DNA of 64,000 bases from Escarpia spicata (taxonomy: Eukaryota; Annelida; Polychaeta; Sabellida; Siboglinidae): contig OZ023207.1 of the NCBI GenBank assembly GCA_963995525.1, forward strand, positions 30,960,106-31,024,105, written 5' to 3'. Shown here piece after piece: positions 59,011 to 64,000 of the stretch. The notes under the pieces are model-generated. The model was given only the letters and a program-made list of their open reading frames with translations. It did no database searches and was not told where the DNA came from. The translations under genes and the position numbers were made by a program. Within the stretch, counting starts at the first letter, position 1, and each line of letters starts with the position of its first letter.

Positions 59011-59480
59011 ATAACAAAGTTAGCAATGTAGTCCTGTAATTAGTAGATCGATAATTATAGCGGAATGTGTTCGAGGTTTGGCGATTATGCAAAATAAAGA
59101 GGGTAGAGTTAGCATTTTGGTTTTGTATGCAGTATACTACCTTGTTCGTCAGACAATGTAATATTATTTTATTTGGAAATAAAGACGGATTATTTAAGAT
59201 AAAAACAATTGTCATGTGACACGAATGTAAGTAATGTAAGCAATATGAAAGCAATATGTAAGCAATATGAAATATTGTTCACCTTCGGTCACGTATGTAA
59301 GTCATTGTAAGTCATTGTTTTGAACTATTTACACCTTCATTCACGAAACCTAACTAAAATGTAAATATAATTTGGTATGTGCTGTGCTTTCATTTCAATT
59401 ATATCTATTGCATTGACTTAACATTTGTTGCACATACGTGACTTGTTTGTCCACACATGCTGACATGAAATGTTATCGTG
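59011..59480 (-). repeat. Inverted copy of the 390-bp repeat
   Basis: On the minus strand this reads ATAAT.TTTATTT..AAATAAAAT, TCTGACGAACAAGGTAGTAT and TTGCATACAAAACCAAAATG, and it matches the plus-strand array at 55236-56518. Repeated AAGCAATATG words occur at 59236-59275. The whole 55.2-59.5 kb segment therefore has inverted symmetry. Confidence 0.7.
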
Positions 59481-59575
59481 TAACCATATAATTAGTAGAT
59501 ATATAACCGATTATTTATATGTTGGAAATCCTTCAAAAAGCCCTGCCTCCATCTTCATAAAATAGCTCACTACGC

Positions 59576-60006
59576 AGTAAAAAAAATCACAATAGAAAGT
59601 GTCATCCGGGCTGGTATTAACCGATAAAGGTCATAGATAAATCCTGGAAAGCTTGTAACTTTTAGATACCCCTGATGTAATGTTTTGTGATTTCGGGCCT
59701 AGACTACATCCGAAGACGTCCCTTATCCAAAAAAAAATATATATATATAGGAACCTATATAAATATATATAAATATAAATAATCTATATGGAATCATTTA
59801 CATTTCTATATATTTTCTATAGGTTTCTATAACATTTTAAAATGTTTTGCTAAGGGATGTCTCCGGATATAGTCTGGACCCAAAATCTCAAAAATGATAT
59901 CAGGAGTACCTAAATGTTACAAGCTGTTATCCATGCCAGAATTATCTATGCCCTTTACCGGTTATAACCAGCCCGGATGACACTTTCTATTGTGATTTTT
60001 TTTACT
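59576..60006. mobile_element. 431-bp MITE with about 160-bp inverted repeats
   Basis: The left end AGTAAAAAAAATCACAATAG, then AAAGTGTCATCCGGGCTGGT, is perfectly mirrored at the right end (ACCAGCCCGGATGACACTTT ... TTTTTTTTACT). The mirror continues with AA.GG.CATAGATAA, AGCTTGTAAC.TTTAG.TAC, CTGAT.T.AT.TTTTGTGA and CC..AGACTA.ATCCG.AGAC to about 59730. The core is AT-rich (TATATATATATAGGAACC). No coding sequence. The left flank has CACTACGC and the right flank TTTTTAATC, so no target duplication is obvious. Confidence 0.9.
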
Positions 60007-60029
60007 TTTTTAATCAATGTTTTTGATGA

Positions 60030-60440
60030 TGCTCTCCAAAAACATCGATTTGCACCCCTCCTGGCAAAACATATACCACCTTGAGGCTTTCAAACCTCAC
60101 CCCTCTGGCTCGCCAAAAAGTACCACTTTGAGACTCATTAGAAACTTCAATTTGGACCCTCTTGAGGTTAGCCAAAATACAACCCACCTCTCCAAAAACC
60201 TCAATTTACATTACATCCCCCTTCACGGCTCACACAAAACCCACCCATCCTGAGGCTCTCCAAAACATCAGTTTAATTGCATCCGCCTCTTTGAGGTTGA
60301 CAAAAAACCTCAATTTGCAAACCAAGATCCACCCAGTATCCGTAGTTACTAGGGGGCTAATCATATTTCCAGCTTCCCCACCTAAATAATTGGTGGGCTG
60401 AGTTTCCCAAGCCGCACACTCCTCCAGCCCAGATTCCGAC
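60030..60440 (+). mobile_element. 'GAGGCTC' element, copy 3
   Basis: Irregular 33-40-base units (CTTGAGGCTTTCAAACCTC, TTGAGGTTGACAAAAAACCT, CCTGAGGCTCTCCAAAACAT) precede a right end containing GGGGGCTAATCATATTTCCAG and CCAGATTCCGACCC, shared with 28380-28620. It has no credible coding frame. Confidence 0.55.
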
Positions 60441-61320
60441 CCTAACTAAATACAGCGGGTGTATAACCATATTGGTGGCTCCACACAGTGTGGGTGTGAC
60501 CAACTAGCTGTTTTCACTTGCTGACAATAGTGACATCTGGCGAATCAAACATGAGTTCTAAACACTGCATAAGAATGAGTGGTGTGTCCGTGTTGGTGTG
60601 TGTGGGCGTGTGAGGTGCGTGTGCGTGCGCGTGTGGTGTGCGTGTGAGAGTGTGAGAGTGTCAGTGTGCGTGTCTGTGAATGTGCGTGTGTGCATGTGTG
60701 CATGTGTGCGTGTGTGCGCGTGTGCGCGTGTGGGCGCGTGCGCGCGTGTGCGTGTGTTCGTGTGTGTTCGTGTATATGGTGTGTAAATAGTCAGTATTTC
60801 TTGAGACAGCACACGAATGGTGGACACGTTGCGGCAGCATGTGATTGAGCAATATCGGAATTCACAACGACGGATCACACCAAGAACGCTGTTCACCGTG
60901 CGATCTCTCTAGGACAGCAGTAGTTGCGGGCCGAATGCAACGCATTTCATGTGATTACTTGTGCTTCATTGCTACCATATCCAGATTTCCAATTTTAATA
61001 TTCTGACACGCCTCCTGGAATTTAACATATTATGGTAGCGATAATGCATGAACTAACCTGTTCTCTGGTAAATACTGAACTGTTCTCATTCAGTTATTCT
61101 GCCATTATAAACGCCACTGCTCTTATATTTCCAGCACTCCCTTCATATAGTCCAACCGCATCGCGAACTTCCCGTCTGCTCCTAACATTTGAAGAAAAAA
61201 CAAAATCGTTGCAGTCAAAATAAAAGTTACTAGCTCATTTCTATTCATATCTAACCCTGGAATGTATCGTTCCGTTTGATAACGCGAGACTCTAGATAAG
61301 GCTGTGGCTTCGTTTTCCAG
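60441..61320. other. Noncoding DNA with TG/CG-rich tract
   Basis: A mixed GTGTGCGTGCGCGTGTG tract occupies 60580-60785; open frames across it are artefacts. The rest shows no gene. It lies downstream of the fibrinogen-domain gene and may include its 3' flank. Confidence 0.55.
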
Positions 61321-61328
61321 TTTGCAGT

Positions 61329-61460
61329 CTGGGGTTAATTTCTTGTTAATTTACGGTCACTGTTTATCTTGCCATCTGGGGTAAATTTCTTGTTAACTTA
61401 CAGTCACTGTTTATCTTGCCATCTGGGGTTAATATCTTGTTAATTTACGGTCACTGTTTA
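61329..61460. repeat. 47-bp tandem repeat, three copies, overlapping a stop codon
   Basis: Units start at 61329, 61376 and 61423 with CTGGGGTTAATTTCTTGTTA and contain GGTCACTGTTTAT. The third unit ends inside the fibrinogen-domain coding exon: its final TTA is the reverse complement of the TAA stop (61460-61458). Confidence 0.88.
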
Positions 61461-61714
61461 TTTCGATGCAGGCGCGTTCGCAAATATCGCTGGTCTGATC
61501 ATCATAACGCTCGTCTTAAGGGAGTAGGAACACCCACGCCACGTTTTCCAACAAATCCCTTTGGCGTAGACGGGGATGTTCCCGTGCTGATACATCCCGT
61601 TCAGGTTGCTGTCCACGTACCACCAGCCGCCCCTACGGAGTAGTGCTTCCTTGTAGGTGTCGTGATCACGGTATGCATTGAACAGCTTACCGTTTGCCAT
61701 ACCTAACGAGTCGC
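61458..61714 (-). CDS. Fibrinogen-related domain protein, last exon
   Basis: The acceptor GTTTTAG ends at 61715 (minus). The exon joins in phase 1 to the exon at 62905-62741, giving the canonical junction YSGNAG-DSLGMANGKLF. It continues with FNAYRDHD, RRGGWWYVDSNLNGMYQHG, GICWKTWRG, YSLKTSVMMIRP and a short tail to TAA. These are C-terminal fibrinogen-domain hallmarks (GGWW, LNG.Y, W..W.G..YSLK...M.IRP). The usual Cys pair in NCA....GGWWY..C is absent: both positions are lost and the loop is shortened. New Cys occur in GICW and RGCSY. Fibrinogen-related proteins are typically secreted lectins of invertebrate immunity. Confidence 0.9.
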
Positions 61715-62740
<1,026 letters not shown>

Positions 62741-62905
62741 CCGCGTTCCCAGAATACCCGCCTACGGAAACCCTGTAGTTGTCTGCTCCGTCGGCGACAC
62801 CGAAAGTGGAATATTTAGCACATCTAGTCTGGTTGTCGAAGTCACCGAGGTCTACTCGCAGCTCTTGTGGTTCTTGCGTCGTCACTTGGTACAGTTTGTC
62901 GTTTC
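62741..62905 (-). CDS. Fibrinogen-related domain protein, penultimate exon
   Basis: On the minus strand an acceptor ATTTACAG ends at 62906, followed by a 165-nt exon with phase 1 at both ends and a donor GTAAGC. It encodes NDKLYQVTTQEPQELRVDLG, then DFDNQTRCAKYSTFGVADGADNYRVSVGGYSGNAG. This matches the middle of a fibrinogen C-terminal domain (LGNDKL...LRVDL.D..G....A.Y..F.V..E.DNY.L.VGGYSGNAGD). The earlier exons (signal peptide and the GWTVIQRR part) are not in the window and must lie to the right of 64000. Precise splice-phase agreement with the next exon makes the call firm. Confidence 0.92.
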
Positions 62906-64000
62906 CTGTAAATGTCCAATGTGACGTCGACACAGACACATTATGTTTTCATATTTAACCGTAACAATTGTATAATTTATACATACAATTGTAATGATTT
63001 GTTATGTCCATTAGCATGACTTTGTGATTTCAATAGGTACTCAATGTATTTAATATAATTTAGTCTGTTTATGTAGCTGTTTTCCAGTCAGTAATTTTTA
63101 TTACACATAAATTACGTAACAACTAGTTTGAACTGACTGTACAGTTGTAGAATGCAGTCGATGTTGTATTGACCGGCCTTACGTAACATTTATTCATTGT
63201 AGATGTTTGTATTGACTTCAGGGTATGTCGCCTTCTGTTCGCATCCACTGATAATCAGGGTTGCATAACACATCTCGATAACGCGCCTTCAGCTGAGTGA
63301 CATTTGGAGATGTATTTGCACTATTAACAATGTTAATGTAATCGGATGTAATTGCAATTATTAACCCACTTTCTGCTGACTTTTTTCGGTTCATTTTCTG
63401 ATATTATATTATCTAGACATGCCAATGAGCAGTAGCATTTCAATGTTCACATGGTTAAGTTTTATTTTTTAAAGTGAGCGTTAATTCAAAACGTACCATT
63501 AATGGGACGCTAGCAGTAAGAGGTATCATGCTCACTTAATTAACATATACCACAAGTATTGCCAGGAACTCATCCAGATACCCACCCACCCATTCATTTT
63601 ATAAATTAAATGCATTTTGGATGCACCGAGTTGGTAAACAAATAATATTGTTATTTCCCCACATACAAAAAGTTGTAAACAAATTAAAATCCATAACATA
63701 ATGTAAACTAGTAGAAATCTTATCCTGGATGAGGCCCTGGAATGATTGTCATCGCGTCACGTAGATTAATCTACAAACTTGTACATCATGATGGTAATTT
63801 TATATTCATTGAACAGAAATAAGAAGAATAAATACTTCAAGTTCCACAGGCATCATCGTCAATACCTCAACGTCATCGCTATCATCGATAATCACCAACA
63901 TAACAAAGATAACGAGAAAACGTGGATGACAGCTACACATACAGATCATGACGGTGCACAAAGACACAAACGGGCATAACTATCAGCAAATGTACACATT
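62906..64000. other. Intron or upstream flank of the fibrinogen-domain gene
   Basis: AT-rich sequence. I looked on the minus strand for the preceding fibrinogen exon (a GGGWT..QRR-type pattern) and did not find it. An open frame at 63779-63979 (+) has no family resemblance. Confidence 0.5.

Overview
This window is AT-rich eukaryotic DNA with spliced exons, long introns, very large dinucleotide microsatellites, minisatellites and many decayed transposons. It contains no operons, CRISPR arrays or bacterial-type genes. A fibrinogen-related gene, a short-intron Rap2 GTPase, a pyruvate kinase paralogue, Penelope-like and R2-like retroelements, and tRNA-type SINEs suggest a marine invertebrate, probably a lophotrochozoan such as a mollusc. 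That placement is an inference from content; no species-diagnostic gene is present.

Three host genes are clear, all on the minus strand. At the left edge are the first two coding exons of a pyruvate kinase (3204-2940 and about 411-226) with an E-box/CRE promoter just upstream. Several residues of its active site are changed. At 47703-47164 is a complete Rap2-type small GTPase in one coding exon, with a 5' UTR splice acceptor at 47823. At 62905-61458 are the last two exons of a fibrinogen-domain protein, split by a 1,026-bp intron made almost entirely of TG, CT and AC microsatellites. A fourth candidate is an unrecognised C-terminal exon at 12984-12760 (minus).

The rest is repeat landscape. 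From 4.6 to 5.9 kb there is an AC array with higher-order blocks. From 6.2 to 8.8 kb there is a candidate inverted-repeat element containing a 5'-truncated reverse transcriptase relic. From 16.1 to 18.0 kb there is a 41-bp minisatellite of about 48 copies. Several MITE-like elements have well-preserved inverted ends (40556-41629, 59576-60006, 21436-22130, 24670-25140), and at least three dispersed low-copy families recur across the window.

The most structured region is 49.5-59.5 kb. A degenerate R2/NeSL-type retrotransposon (C2H2 finger, RT, CCHC, restriction-like endonuclease) interrupts a 338-bp tandem repeat. A nearly intact Penelope-like element (RT plus GIY-YIG) with inverted terminal repeats interrupts a second, about 390-bp repeat array that itself has fold-back symmetry. 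No convincing evidence for an entirely new gene system was found; the nested retroelement/satellite structures and the altered pyruvate kinase are the best leads.
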